Source: Bacteroidaceae bacterium (GTDB lineage: Bacteria; Bacteroidota; Bacteroidia; Bacteroidales; Bacteroidaceae). Taken from it: a stretch of DNA of 64,000 bases. Made by a program: the position numbers and the translations under genes. Positions 22,304-31,656 of this stretch are shown piece after piece. The notes under the pieces were generated by a model. The model did not search any database and was not told where the DNA came from. It was given only the letters and a program-made list of their open reading frames with translations. Position 1 is the first letter of the stretch, and each line of letters begins with the position of its first letter. The stretch is from positions 1 through 64,000 of the forward strand of contig JAFTEV010000017.1 in the NCBI GenBank assembly GCA_017453465.1, in the 5' to 3' direction.

Positions 22304-23884
22304 ATGGATTTACAAGAGATTAGAGAGAAACTGAGAGAAATGTACGGCGGCGAGAACAAACAGATTGCTGATGGCAATTATGACAAGTCGCTGGCCGTCA
22401 AGTGTGTCAACGGCACCTTCGTCGGCAAGAAAACAGAGAATATCATTGCCTTTAGGGGTATTCCGTATGTCGGCAAGCAGCCCATAGGGGAACTGCGCTG
22501 GAAAGCACCTGTGGATGTTGCCCCCGATGACGGCGTATATGAGGCATACTACAACGCCAAGAGTGCCTACGGCAACGCATCATTTGAAGTAGGTTCAATG
22601 TATTATTGGGATGAAGACTGCTTGTACCTGAATGTCTGGAAGTCGGACGAAACGGCTACGGCTGGGAAGCCTGTCATGGTATGGATTCATGGCGGTGCTT
22701 TCGAGGCAGGCGGCACAGTTGATCCCATGTTTGATTGCTTCAATTTCATAAAAGAGAACCCTGACGTTGTAGTCGTTACCATTGCTTACAGGCTCGGCGT
22801 TATGGGCTTCCTGCATCTGTCCCATCTGTCGGACGGCAAGGATTACCAAGACTCGCAGAACTTGGGACTCTTGGACCAGGTAAAGGCACTGAAGTGGGTA
22901 CATGAAAACATCGCAGGCTTCGGCGGCGACCCCAACAACGTGACCATCTTCGGCGAATCCGCAGGTGCCGCAAGTTGTACCATGCTTCCGCTGATAAAAG
23001 GCTCTCAAACATATTTCAAGCGGCTCATTGCAGAGAGCGGCTCCGTCAACCTAACGAGAACTCCAGAAGAAGGTATCGCGTGCACCAATAAATTGATGGA
23101 AGCACTCGGCTGCAAAACCGTCAGCGATCTCCTGAAAATTGATGGCGAAAAACTGCTGGAAGCCTCCGCTGTGATCTTCTTGCACCAATTCCCCGAAAGA
23201 GATGGAAAACACCTACCCACAGACACATTTGACGCATACGCTGGCGGCGCAGCAAAAGACATAGAGATACTTGTGGGCTGCAACAAGGATGAAATGGACT
23301 TCTTCGTGTCCAGCTTCGGACTGGAAGGCTGGAACACTTGGGTCACAAACCGCCGGAAGGAAAAGCTTGCCCAGTTGCCAGCCGAAGAGAAAGCACTCAT
23401 CGAGAGCTACCAAAAAGACGTGAAGGGAGATAGCTATGAACCCGACAGCCGTCTGTTCAGCCAAGTTTGGTTCAATGCGCCCATCATCAGACTGTCGGAA
23501 GAACAAACCAAGGGCGGCGGCAAATGCTATACCTACTACTTTACGCCAGAGTCACCCGACCCCATTATGAAATGCGGCCATGCCATAGAACTTGCGATAG
23601 TATTCAACCATCCAGAAATGACCGCAGACACAGGACGGGCATTCGACGAAACCTTCTGCAAAACCATGCGCAAGATGTGGGTACAGTTTGCAAAGACTGG
23701 CAACCCGTCGCTCACCGCAGACCTCTCTCCCGACGGCAAGGCCAAAGAGTGGCCACTCTATGACTTAAAAGACAAGAAAGTAATGGTACTCGATGAATTC
23801 GATATCCATCCAGAAAAGGAGTCCCAGAGAAAGATTGTTGACTGGGAGAGAACCTATTTCCTAACTAAGTATTACTGCATTTAA
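22304..23884 (+). CDS. Carboxylesterase, type B (second of a tandem pair)
   Basis: At 526 residues this is a paralogue of the preceding gene, colinear throughout. It retains MVWIHGGAFEAGGT, FGESAGAASC and the His region KCGHAIELAIVFNHPE. The pair differs most in the middle (about residues 290-330), where the acyl-binding lid is expected, so the two may have different substrates. Spacing of 47 bases to the first copy suggests co-transcription. No signal peptide is visible. Confidence 0.9.
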   Translation: MDLQEIREKLREMYGGENKQIADGNYDKSLAVKCVNGTFVGKKTENIIAFRGIPYVGKQPIGELRWKAPVDVAPDDGVYEAYYNAKSAYGNASFEVGSMYYWDEDCLYLNVWKSDETATAGKPVMVWIHGGAFEAGGTVDPMFDCFNFIKENPDVVVVTIAYRLGVMGFLHLSHLSDGKDYQDSQNLGLLDQVKALKWVHENIAGFGGDPNNVTIFGESAGAASCTMLPLIKGSQTYFKRLIAESGSVNLTRTPEEGIACTNKLMEALGCKTVSDLLKIDGEKLLEASAVIFLHQFPERDGKHLPTDTFDAYAGGAAKDIEILVGCNKDEMDFFVSSFGLEGWNTWVTNRRKEKLAQLPAEEKALIESYQKDVKGDSYEPDSRLFSQVWFNAPIIRLSEEQTKGGGKCYTYYFTPESPDPIMKCGHAIELAIVFNHPEMTADTGRAFDETFCKTMRKMWVQFAKTGNPSLTADLSPDGKAKEWPLYDLKDKKVMVLDEFDIHPEKESQRKIVDWERTYFLTKYYCI

Positions 23885-23898
23885 GTTGTGAGATTAGT

Positions 23899-23990
23899 TG
23901 AGAGTTGAGAGACTTTACAAAAACGTCTATAAACATTAAACTCTCAACTCTCATCGACGACCGTAAAACCGCAAAACCTCAAAAAAATCA
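23899..23990. repeat. Word-hairpin spacer (GAGAGTTGAGAG class plus AACCGCAAAACC words)
   Basis: TGAGAGTTGAGAG (23899-23911) pairs perfectly with CTCTCAACTCTCA (23941-23953), followed by ACCGTAAAACCGCAAAACC. It starts 15 bases after the second esterase stop. Confidence 0.65.
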
Positions 23991-24020
23991 TTATTAATAA
24001 TTAAACTGAATAGTAAATCT

Positions 24021-25250
24021 ATGAAAAGAAAACTAACGTATGTCATCATGGCCATATCTGCCATGACAGTACTGAACAGTTGCGAGGATGAGGACTTGAA
24101 GAAAGTCTATGACGAAAGTACCTCCCTCGACTCACCGTACATCCTTTCTGAAGGATACCAGGACACCATCGTCTATGCCTACGACCTGCCCACACCTGCC
24201 ACCGACTGGCTGGATATGGTGAAGGACGACACAAAGGTGTGCAAGTTGAGCATCCCCGGCACCCACGACACCATGACAGGCATGGGATTCTATCAGCCCA
24301 CGCTGAAGTACGTGTTCAACGCGACATCCATCAGCCAGCTGTCAACGCTTGAGCAGCAGATGGCCGCTGGCGTGCGATTCTTCGACATGCGCCCCGTGGT
24401 GAGCATCGACACATTGGCGACAGACCCAGCAGAGAAGCAAATTCTGCGCATGGCACACGGCATCAGCGAGATTGACGTGACATTCGAGGAAACCATCGAC
24501 CAGATGCAACGCTACCTCAATGCCCATCCGTCAGAATTCTTCATTGCCAAGTTGCAGGCCGACAACGGCATGGAAAACCAGAGCAACTGGACGATGCTCT
24601 TGGGCAAGGTACTGAGCAAGCAGAAATATCAAGGACTGTTCGTCGAAAACTGGCGTCCAGACATCACCGTGGCCGAAATGCGCGGCAAGATTCTGTGGTT
24701 GAGCCGCTTCGATCTGCGTCCGCTGAATGCCACCTTCCACTTCCCTGCCGTCTATTGCGAATGGCCCGACGAGGACCCCGACATTCAGGAGAATCTTAAT
24801 CCCACAGCCCAGCGCAGCTGTGCCATCTACAGCCTGGAAGACAACACTGTGAAAGCCACACTCTACGTGCAGGACTACTACAAGGCAGACTCCGAGCAGC
24901 GCATGAACAACAAGAAGAAAACCGTCATCGACATGATGCACAGCGCACGCGAGGCTACAGCTACAGCTGACAACATCTGGATTGTGAACCACACCTCAGC
25001 CTACACCGAGGTATCGCCACGCGGTTACGTCACCAATGCCGCCAACCTGCACCCGCTGGTCATCGACGACCTGCTGGCCAGCGAGGGCACCGTGGGCATC
25101 ATGCCGATAGACATGGCCTGCCACGATTACGTACACTGCATCATCAACGGCGGTACGCCCTACACCAGCGACTACCTCTACGGCTTCCGCCCATTGAGCC
25201 AGTCGCTCACCAACCTGCTTATCAAGTCGAACAAAACATATTTCAAATAA
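24021..25250 (+). CDS. Lipoprotein with a PI-PLC X-like phosphodiesterase domain
   Basis: The 409-residue protein carries a lipoprotein signal (MKRKLTYVIMAISAMTVLNS followed by Cys), so it is probably surface- or periplasm-exposed. Residues about 75-330 match the bacterial phosphatidylinositol-specific phospholipase C X domain. KLSIPGTHDTMTG supplies the first catalytic His and ILRMAHGI the second, with GVRFFDMRP and PSEFFIAKLQ in the expected barrel positions. Family members cleave phosphatidylinositol or related diesters; the substrate here is unproven. The next gene begins 18 bases later and may be its outer-membrane partner. Confidence 0.85.
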   Translation: MKRKLTYVIMAISAMTVLNSCEDEDLKKVYDESTSLDSPYILSEGYQDTIVYAYDLPTPATDWLDMVKDDTKVCKLSIPGTHDTMTGMGFYQPTLKYVFNATSISQLSTLEQQMAAGVRFFDMRPVVSIDTLATDPAEKQILRMAHGISEIDVTFEETIDQMQRYLNAHPSEFFIAKLQADNGMENQSNWTMLLGKVLSKQKYQGLFVENWRPDITVAEMRGKILWLSRFDLRPLNATFHFPAVYCEWPDEDPDIQENLNPTAQRSCAIYSLEDNTVKATLYVQDYYKADSEQRMNNKKKTVIDMMHSAREATATADNIWIVNHTSAYTEVSPRGYVTNAANLHPLVIDDLLASEGTVGIMPIDMACHDYVHCIINGGTPYTSDYLYGFRPLSQSLTNLLIKSNKTYFK

Positions 25251-25268
25251 AAAAACATGACAAACGAT

Positions 25269-26111
25269 ATGAAAAACAATTTTCACAGATTCATCATTCT
25301 CTTCACGATGATGCTTTCGGCAGTGGCAGAAGCCAATGCCCAGAAAGCCGACAAACTACATGCCGAAGACGGCCTGTTCAACCACCTCTCTGTGGGTCTG
25401 TCTTACGGACTGACAGGCGCAGGCATTGATGTTGTCATGCCCGTCCACAAACTCGTGACCCTCAGGGCAGGCTTCTCCGGCTGGACCGTAGGCGACATCA
25501 GGTTCAAGGCCATCAACACCGCCTCGGAAATCACCCAGGCCGAAATGGTGGAAGACGATGCCGTCCGTCGTTCAAAAATGGTAGACAAAGTAGAACTCGC
25601 CATCGAGCCCAACTTCTGGAACTTCTTCGTGCTGGCTGAAGTACACCCCTTCAAGAACGTACCCTTCTATTTCGCTGCGGGCCTCTACATGGGCAGCAAG
25701 AACTTTGTTCACTTTGGCAACACCAACGAAGGTGCCCTGGGCTTCCTCTACGATGCTAATCAGAAGGTTGAAGACTACAACCGCCTCTTCCGCACCAACT
25801 ATCCGCCCATCGGACTTAAGTTTGGTGACTACGTGTTCACCGCCGACGAGCGCGGCAATATCGACGTGCGCATGAAGACCAACGCCGTCAAGCCCTATGT
25901 CGGCATAGGCTTTGGTCAGCACCTCGCCAAGACTCACCGCGTCAGCCTCGCAGTTGACTTCGGCCTCATGTTCTGGGGAACCCCGAAATTCGTGCTCAAC
26001 AACGACGTGGAAATCAAGTCATCCGGCAAAAACTCTGGCATCGGCGGTGCAATATCTTGGTTGAAAGCATGGCCCAACCTGCAGATACGAGTAGCCTACA
26101 AAATCTTCTAA
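25269..26111 (+). CDS. Outer-membrane beta-barrel-like protein, unknown function
   Basis: ATG 25269 is chosen (MKNNFHRFIILFTMMLSAVA, a good signal peptide); an in-frame ATG at 25257 is less suitable. The mature protein alternates hydrophobic and polar residues (LSVGLSYGLTGAGIDVVMPV, KPYVGIGFGQHLAK) and ends LQIRVAYKIF with a terminal Phe, as in outer-membrane barrels. It is 280 residues. I do not recognise a named family. The 18-base distance from the PI-PLC-like gene suggests one operon. Confidence 0.7.
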   Translation: MKNNFHRFIILFTMMLSAVAEANAQKADKLHAEDGLFNHLSVGLSYGLTGAGIDVVMPVHKLVTLRAGFSGWTVGDIRFKAINTASEITQAEMVEDDAVRRSKMVDKVELAIEPNFWNFFVLAEVHPFKNVPFYFAAGLYMGSKNFVHFGNTNEGALGFLYDANQKVEDYNRLFRTNYPPIGLKFGDYVFTADERGNIDVRMKTNAVKPYVGIGFGQHLAKTHRVSLAVDFGLMFWGTPKFVLNNDVEIKSSGKNSGIGGAISWLKAWPNLQIRVAYKIF

Positions 26112-26128
26112 CAACCCTTTACCCATTT

Positions 26129-26179
26129 GCGTTTTTAAGTTTTTCTGAGAACCCAACACTCACAAAAACTTAAAAACGC
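26129..26179. terminator. Hairpin spacer/terminator (GCGTTTTTAAGTTTTT class)
   Basis: GCGTTTTTAAGTTTTT (26129-26144) is exactly complementary to 26164-26179. It begins 18 bases after the outer-membrane gene stop. The stem is AT-rich and could end transcription in either direction. Confidence 0.55.
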
Positions 26180-26211
26180 AAAAACTTTAAGACCCTACCC
26201 ACTTAAAATAT

Positions 26212-27846
26212 ATGGCACACACACTTATTCTCGGCAACATCATCACGATGGACGAAAAGAGCCCCTTTGCCAAAGCCGCAGTAGTCAAGAACGGCGTATT
26301 TGCCTATATCGGCAGTGCAGAGGAGGCAAAGATACTTGCAGGTGCCGACGCTCAGGTTTTAGACTATGGTGACAACTATATTTATCCTGGCTTCATCGAA
26401 TCTCACTGCCATGGATGCTTCGCCGGTGAACGCGCCATAGGACAGGCAAACCTGATGGAGGCAGGCCTTACCAATTACCCCAAATACCGCGAAATCATCA
26501 AGGACTTCATTGCCAAGAACCCGCAGCGCAACTTCTACGTAGCCTCAGGATGGGTGGAAAATGAGGAATATGTCACTAAGTCGTATCTGGACGAGATTTG
26601 TTCTGAGAAGCCACTCATCATGCAAACAAGTAGCGGACACTCCATGCTGCTCAACACCAAGGCACAGGAATGGGCAGGTATCAATGCGGAGAGTGCCAAG
26701 AAATGGGGCTACGACCTGGTACACGTGGACAAAAACGGTGAACCTGACGGATACATCTGCGAGGGTCCTGTGATGGAAATCATGCCAAAACTTCCAAAAA
26801 CATTTGAGGATGCAAAGAATTACCTGCTTGCTTGGCAAGACTTCGCTTTAAAGGCTGGTTTTACTGCCGTTGGTGATGCTGGTGCAGAGGCAGTACACCC
26901 CTATGCACCCAAGGCATATCATGAACTGGAGGAGGAAGGCAAACTAAAATTGCGTACATACGCCTACATGCTGGTTCCCGACAATGTAGCAGACCCGAAG
27001 GCAGAGATTGCCCGCATAGCGGCTCAACGTGCAGAGCTGAGCGGCGAGTATTTCCATATTGTCGGAGCCAAGGCTTTTCTGGATGGTGTGACCGAGGCAC
27101 ATACAGCTTGGCAGAACCAAGACTACCTCGACACACCAGGCTATCACGGGGCAGAACGCTTCAATGACCACGATAAGATGGTTCAGCTGATTGTTGAGGC
27201 CGACAAGGAAGGAATGTCAGTTCATGTTCACTCTGAAGGAGGTGGTGCAACCCACTTTATGCTGGGCTGTATTGAGGATGCAGAGAAGATTACAGGCGAC
27301 CTCGACCAACGGAATGTGCTGGCACATCTGCACTTCGTGACCGATGAGGACATACAGCGCATGGGGGCAACAGGCTCCGTTCCTGCCGTTCCTCCACTGT
27401 GGACAGCAAAGGTACCTGGTAATTATGAGCAGGAAGTATCATACGTGGGCGAAGAACTGACCAATCAGGCATACCCTATCAAGTCGTTCTATGATGCCGG
27501 AGCCAACGTAGTATTCCACTCAGATTATCCAGTTTCTCCGATGCTGGATATAAAACTTAGTTTCTATACAGCGGAAAAACGTACATATCCGAAAGATTTA
27601 GTCGGCGATATAACCTCACCTCGTAATGTAAAGGAGGCCATCACTCGCGAACAATCGTTACGTGCTATGACAATCAACGTTGCCCGTCAGTTCCGTCAGG
27701 AACACCGTATGGGTTCCATCGAGTTTGGCAAGATTGCGAATATGACAGTCTTCAACTGCGATTTTCTGCACGACGACATAGAGAAGATTGGTAAGGCAAA
27801 TGTTATCGCAACCATCGTAGATGGAGAAGAAGTGTATAAAGCATAG
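26212..27846 (+). CDS. Amidohydrolase family protein (amidohydrolase_3, YtcJ-like)
   Basis: This 544-residue metal-dependent hydrolase of the amidohydrolase superfamily starts AHTLILGNIITMDEKSPFAK, typical of the YtcJ-like group. The metal-binding HxH is in IESHCHGCF; further conserved His lie in MSVHVHSEGG and VLAHLHFVT, and the metal Asp in NVVFHSDYPVSP. There is no signal peptide. The following gene starts 27 bases later. Substrates of this group vary (formamides, ureas, N-substituted amides), so none is assigned. Confidence 0.85.
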   Translation: MAHTLILGNIITMDEKSPFAKAAVVKNGVFAYIGSAEEAKILAGADAQVLDYGDNYIYPGFIESHCHGCFAGERAIGQANLMEAGLTNYPKYREIIKDFIAKNPQRNFYVASGWVENEEYVTKSYLDEICSEKPLIMQTSSGHSMLLNTKAQEWAGINAESAKKWGYDLVHVDKNGEPDGYICEGPVMEIMPKLPKTFEDAKNYLLAWQDFALKAGFTAVGDAGAEAVHPYAPKAYHELEEEGKLKLRTYAYMLVPDNVADPKAEIARIAAQRAELSGEYFHIVGAKAFLDGVTEAHTAWQNQDYLDTPGYHGAERFNDHDKMVQLIVEADKEGMSVHVHSEGGGATHFMLGCIEDAEKITGDLDQRNVLAHLHFVTDEDIQRMGATGSVPAVPPLWTAKVPGNYEQEVSYVGEELTNQAYPIKSFYDAGANVVFHSDYPVSPMLDIKLSFYTAEKRTYPKDLVGDITSPRNVKEAITREQSLRAMTINVARQFRQEHRMGSIEFGKIANMTVFNCDFLHDDIEKIGKANVIATIVDGEEVYKA

Positions 27847-27873
27847 TAAGTTAAACGTTAAAATACAACAACC

Positions 27874-28845
27874 ATGAAGAATACTATTGATTACTCCCAA
27901 AAGGCCAACTGGTGCTGTTTCCCAGAGATTACAAAAGACGTAGATACCTTCTATATCTTTGCTACAGAGTATATAATGGGAAGCTTCGCAGAAGGTGCCC
28001 CTGATTACGGTTCACTTGACAATGAAGAGATGATTCAAGGTATGAATCTTGAGTATTTGTTGCACGCAACAACCTACGCCGATTCCACTAACGTCTTCGC
28101 CCCATACTACCGTCAGTCAGGCTTAAAATATGCGGGGGAAGTGTATAAACGGGATGGAAATCTTGATGCAGCTCTTATCGGTATGCCATACGACGACATC
28201 ATCGCTGCGCTCGACTACTTCTTCGAGCACTGTAACAATGGCCGTCCGTTCATTATTGCAGGACACAGCCAGGGTTCAGCTTTGGTCAAGCTGGTATTGA
28301 CGAGATACCTTAAGGAACACCCAGAATACTACAAACGCATGGTCGCCGCATACGTCATCGGTTACGCTGTAACGAAAGAAGACCTTGAAGCCAATCCATA
28401 TCTGAAGTTCGCCACTGGCGAGCGTGATGCAGGAGTCATTATCAGCTGGAACACCGAGGGACCAAAGAATGTTGAGGTGAATGCCAAGACTGTTGTGCTG
28501 ATGCCCAATGGTATCAGCATAAACCCACTGAACTGGAAACTTGACGAGACATACGCACCAGCTAGCATGAACTTAGGTTCGCTCGTGGAGAACGAGAAAA
28601 CCGGTGAGCCAGAGATTGGTGATGTCGGTGCCGACGCGCAGGTGAATCTTGCCCGTGGTTCGATAGTGACGAATGCTAAAATAGCCCCGATGCCAAAGGA
28701 AGATGCCAAGGTTGCAGCCCAATTCTTCGGCCCCGACGGTCGTCACGGTGAAGACTACACTTACTTCTACAACAATATCAAGGACAACGTGGCAAAGCGC
28801 ATTGCAACATTTCACAATTTGACAATTGGACAATTTACAATTTGA
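27874..28845 (+). CDS. DUF3089 alpha/beta-hydrolase-like protein
   Basis: At 323 residues the protein matches DUF3089, an alpha/beta-hydrolase group with the nucleophile elbow IIAGHSQGSALVK. Residues near the start (KANWCCFPEITKDVDTFYIF) are typical of the family. The frame runs into a word-repeat: the last 11 residues (HNLTIGQFTI preceded by F) are encoded by CAATTTGACAATTGGACAATTTACAATT, so the native C-terminus was probably shorter and the stop codon is supplied by the repeat. It is paired with the upstream amidohydrolase. Confidence 0.8.
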   Translation: MKNTIDYSQKANWCCFPEITKDVDTFYIFATEYIMGSFAEGAPDYGSLDNEEMIQGMNLEYLLHATTYADSTNVFAPYYRQSGLKYAGEVYKRDGNLDAALIGMPYDDIIAALDYFFEHCNNGRPFIIAGHSQGSALVKLVLTRYLKEHPEYYKRMVAAYVIGYAVTKEDLEANPYLKFATGERDAGVIISWNTEGPKNVEVNAKTVVLMPNGISINPLNWKLDETYAPASMNLGSLVENEKTGEPEIGDVGADAQVNLARGSIVTNAKIAPMPKEDAKVAAQFFGPDGRHGEDYTYFYNNIKDNVAKRIATFHNLTIGQFTI

Positions 28846-29010
28846 CAATTTGGGAGGAAGTTAAAGGGAGAGAGAAGGAGATAAAGGGAGATAGAAGACG
28901 ACACTGAATTTTGTGATGTCCTTTATCTCCTTCTATCTTCTTCTAACTCCTTCAATCTTCCATTTTCATTCTTCATTCTTCATTCTTCATTCCTCATTCT
29001 TCATTCAATT
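28811..29010. repeat. Compound word-repeat spacer (CAATTTGACAATT, GGAGATAAAGGG, CATTCTTCATTC words)
   Basis: Three word classes follow one another: ACAATTTGACAATT (overlapping the end of the DUF3089 gene), GGAGATAAAGGGAGATAGAAG answered by TTTATCTCCTTCTATCTTC, and CATTCTTCATTC reiterations. It shares the first two with the spacers at 15511-15700 and 4759-4880. Confidence 0.65.
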
Positions 29011-29026
29011 TATAGAAATTACCTTT

Positions 29027-29065
29027 AAAGAATCGTCATTTTTCACAGGAAAATGACGATTCTTT
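29027..29065. terminator. Bidirectional terminator-like hairpin
   Basis: AAAGAATCGTCATTTT (29027-29042) is exactly complementary to 29050-29065 around a 7-base loop, with A/T runs on both sides. It separates the repeat spacer from the promoter of the next gene. Confidence 0.65.
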
Positions 29066-29077
29066 GACAATTTGCAC

Positions 29078-29106
29078 TTTGTTTCCATCTGTTTTTCGTA
29101 ACTTTG
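29078..29106 (+). promoter_or_regulatory. Promoter of the Nfn-like fusion gene
   Basis: TAACTTTG (29099-29106) matches the -7 element, with TTTG at 29078-29081 (spacer 17, slightly short). It lies 44 bases before the start codon. Confidence 0.6.
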
Positions 29107-29149
29107 CGGCGTTTTTTACGATAATTATGGTAAAAAGACAAATATTGTT

Positions 29150-31507
29150 ATGAATAAGATTGTAAAGAAAGAGCAGTTCAGCGAGAAGGTCTTCAAACTG
29201 GTTGTGGAGGCTCCGCTGATTGCAAAGTCACGCAAGGCGGGACATTTTGTTATTGTACGTGTAGGCGAACAGGGCGAGCGCATTCCGCTCACCATTGCCG
29301 ATTCTGACGTGGAGGCTGGCACCATCACACTGGTGGTGCAGACGGTGGGCTACAGCTCTACGAAGCTGTGCCGCCTGAACGAGGGCGACTACATCACCGA
29401 CGTGGTGGGTCCACTGGGACAGGCTACCCACATCGAGAAGTTTGGCACAGTGGTCTGCGCCGGCGGCGGTGTAGGTGTGGCACCCATGCTCCCCATCATC
29501 AAGGCTCTGAAGGCTGCTGGCAACAAGGTCATCAGCGTGCTGGCCGGACGTACCAAGGAACTCATCATTCTGGAAGACGAAGTGCGCAAGCACAGTGACG
29601 AAGTCATCATCATGACCGACGATGGCAGCTATGGCCAGAAAGGTGTTGTCACCGTGGGCATAGAGCAGGTAATCCAGCGCGAGCAGGTGGACAAGTGTTT
29701 TGCCATTGGCCCCGCCATCATGATGAAGTTCTGCTGCCTGCTGACCAAGAAGTACAATGTGCCCACAGACGTGAGCCTCAACACCATCATGGTCGATGGC
29801 ACAGGCATGTGCGGCGCGTGTCGCATCACCGTGGGCGGAAAGACGAAGTTCGTCTGCGTGGATGGCCCAGAGTTTGACGGCCATGAGGTAGATTTCGACG
29901 AAATGTTTAAGCGCATGGGAGCCTTCAAGCCCATCGAGATAGAAGAAATGAAGAAATTCACAGAGGCCGCAGAGAAGACAGAGGGCACAGAGAAGACAGC
30001 GGGCACAGAGAGGAAGGTGGATGCCAGCGGAATGACTGCCGACACGCCACTCTCTGAATTGACCGACCGGGGTGCAGCTTGGCGCAAGGAGCTTGCAGCC
30101 AGCATGAAGCCCAAGGAGCGTGGAGAAATAGAGCGTTGCGTCATGGGCGAACTCGACCCTGTGTATCGTGCCACGACACGCACGGAGGAAGTCAACACGG
30201 GTCTCACCGTAGAGCAGGCACTGACCGAAGCCAAACGCTGTCTCGACTGTGCGAAGCCTTCTTGCATGGAGGGCTGTCCTGTGAGCATCAACATCCCTTC
30301 GTTTATCAAGAACATTGAGCGCGGGCAATTCCTCGAAGCCGCCAAAGTGCTCAAGGCCACAAGTGCCCTGCCAGCCGTCTGCGGACGTGTCTGCCCGCAG
30401 GAGAAGCAGTGCGAAAGCAAGTGCATTCACCTGAAGATGGGCCACAAGCCTGTGGCTATCGGCAACCTGGAACGCTTTGCTGCCGACTTTGAGCGCGAGA
30501 GCGGAAAGATGGCTTTGCCTGAATGTGCACCCAGCAACGGCGTGAAGGTAGCCATCGTGGGCAGTGGCCCTGCCGGACTGTCTTGTGCGGGCGACATGGC
30601 AAAGGCTGGCTACGATGTGACGGTCTTCGAGGCATTGCACGAGATTGGCGGTGTGCTGAAGTACGGCATTCCAGAGTTCCGTCTGCCCAATGCCATCGTG
30701 GACGTAGAGATTGAAAACCTCCGCAAGATGGGTGTCCGCTTCGTGAAAGACTGCATTGTGGGCAAGACCATCACGGTGCAGGACTTGGAGGCCGAAGGCT
30801 ACAAGGCCATCTTTGTGGCCAGCGGTGCAGGTCTGCCCAATTTCATGGGCATACCGGGCGAGAACAGCGTGGGCGTAATGTCGTCCAACGAATACCTCAC
30901 CCGTGTCAACCTGATGGATGCCAGCAATCCCGCCAGCGACACACCGATTGTGAAGGCCAAGAACGTAATGGTTGTAGGCGGCGGCAACACAGCTATGGAC
31001 TCCTGCCGCACAGCCAAGCGACTGGGTGCAGAGCACGTCTTCATCGCCTACCGCCGCAGTGAGGCCGAAATGCCAGCCCGTCTGGAGGAGGTAAAGCACG
31101 CCAAGGAAGAAGGCATTGAGTTCCTCACCCTGCACAATCCTATAGAATATGTGGCCGACGAAAAGGGCAACGTCACACAGGTGAAACTGCAAGTGATGGA
31201 GCTGGGCGAACCCGATGCCAGCGGTCGCCGCAGTCCTGTGCCCGTGGAAGGCCAGATTGAGACACGCGACATTGACCTCGCCATCGTGGCCGTGGGTGTC
31301 TCCCCCAACCCACTCGTGCCCAAGTCTGTGGCAGGACTGGAGCTGGGCCGCAAGAACACCATTGCCGTCAACGAGCAGATGCAATCCAGCATCCCCACCA
31401 TCTTTGCCGGAGGCGACATTGTGCGTGGCGGAGCCACGGTCATCCTTGCTATGGGCGACGGTCGCCGTGCAGCGGCAGCCATGATTGATATGCTGAAAAG
31501 ACAATAA
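29150..31507 (+). CDS. Nfn-like fusion: ferredoxin-NADP reductase-type and glutamate-synthase-small-type subunits
   Basis: The 785-residue protein joins two flavoproteins that are usually separate subunits. Residues 1-265 resemble the NAD-binding subunit of dihydroorotate dehydrogenase B / NfnA: an FAD-binding barrel, the CAGGGVGVAPMLPI nucleotide site, and a [2Fe-2S] Cys cluster in GTGMCGACRITVGGKTKFVC. After a repetitive linker (AEKTEGTEKTAGTERKVD) comes a GltD/NfnB-like half. It has the [4Fe-4S] Cys-rich region (CLDCAKPSCMEGCPV, VCGRVCPQEKQCESKC), the FAD site VAIVGSGPAGLSCAG and a second dinucleotide site VMVVGGGNTAMDSCRTAK. It probably exchanges electrons between NAD(P)H and ferredoxin, possibly with bifurcation. 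Database names often call it dihydroorotate dehydrogenase/glutamate synthase. Confidence 0.9.
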   Translation: MNKIVKKEQFSEKVFKLVVEAPLIAKSRKAGHFVIVRVGEQGERIPLTIADSDVEAGTITLVVQTVGYSSTKLCRLNEGDYITDVVGPLGQATHIEKFGTVVCAGGGVGVAPMLPIIKALKAAGNKVISVLAGRTKELIILEDEVRKHSDEVIIMTDDGSYGQKGVVTVGIEQVIQREQVDKCFAIGPAIMMKFCCLLTKKYNVPTDVSLNTIMVDGTGMCGACRITVGGKTKFVCVDGPEFDGHEVDFDEMFKRMGAFKPIEIEEMKKFTEAAEKTEGTEKTAGTERKVDASGMTADTPLSELTDRGAAWRKELAASMKPKERGEIERCVMGELDPVYRATTRTEEVNTGLTVEQALTEAKRCLDCAKPSCMEGCPVSINIPSFIKNIERGQFLEAAKVLKATSALPAVCGRVCPQEKQCESKCIHLKMGHKPVAIGNLERFAADFERESGKMALPECAPSNGVKVAIVGSGPAGLSCAGDMAKAGYDVTVFEALHEIGGVLKYGIPEFRLPNAIVDVEIENLRKMGVRFVKDCIVGKTITVQDLEAEGYKAIFVASGAGLPNFMGIPGENSVGVMSSNEYLTRVNLMDASNPASDTPIVKAKNVMVVGGGNTAMDSCRTAKRLGAEHVFIAYRRSEAEMPARLEEVKHAKEEGIEFLTLHNPIEYVADEKGNVTQVKLQVMELGEPDASGRRSPVPVEGQIETRDIDLAIVAVGVSPNPLVPKSVAGLELGRKNTIAVNEQMQSSIPTIFAGGDIVRGGATVILAMGDGRRAAAAMIDMLKRQ

Positions 31508-31520
31508 GATTGAAAATTCT

Positions 31521-31649
31521 TAGTAGAAAGTGAAAAGTGAAGAGTGAATAGTGAAAAATCTGAATTTCGGTTTAGCTGGCATTAGGCTGCATTTAACCCC
31601 AGTAACTTAGATTTTTCACTATTCACTCTTCACTTTTCACTTTCTACTA
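31521..31649. repeat. GTGAAAA-class hairpin element, copy A (41-bp perfect stem)
   Basis: 31521-31561 is exactly complementary to 31609-31649. The arms are built from the 7-base words GTGAAAA/GTGAAGA. The centre (31554-31616) is homologous, in opposite orientation, to the cores at 46409-46471 and 62730-62792 (shared motif TAAGTTACTGGGG, GCCTAATG, GCTAAAC). It fills the convergent gap between the Nfn-like gene and the receptor gene. Confidence 0.85.
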
Positions 31650-31656
31650 AAAATCT

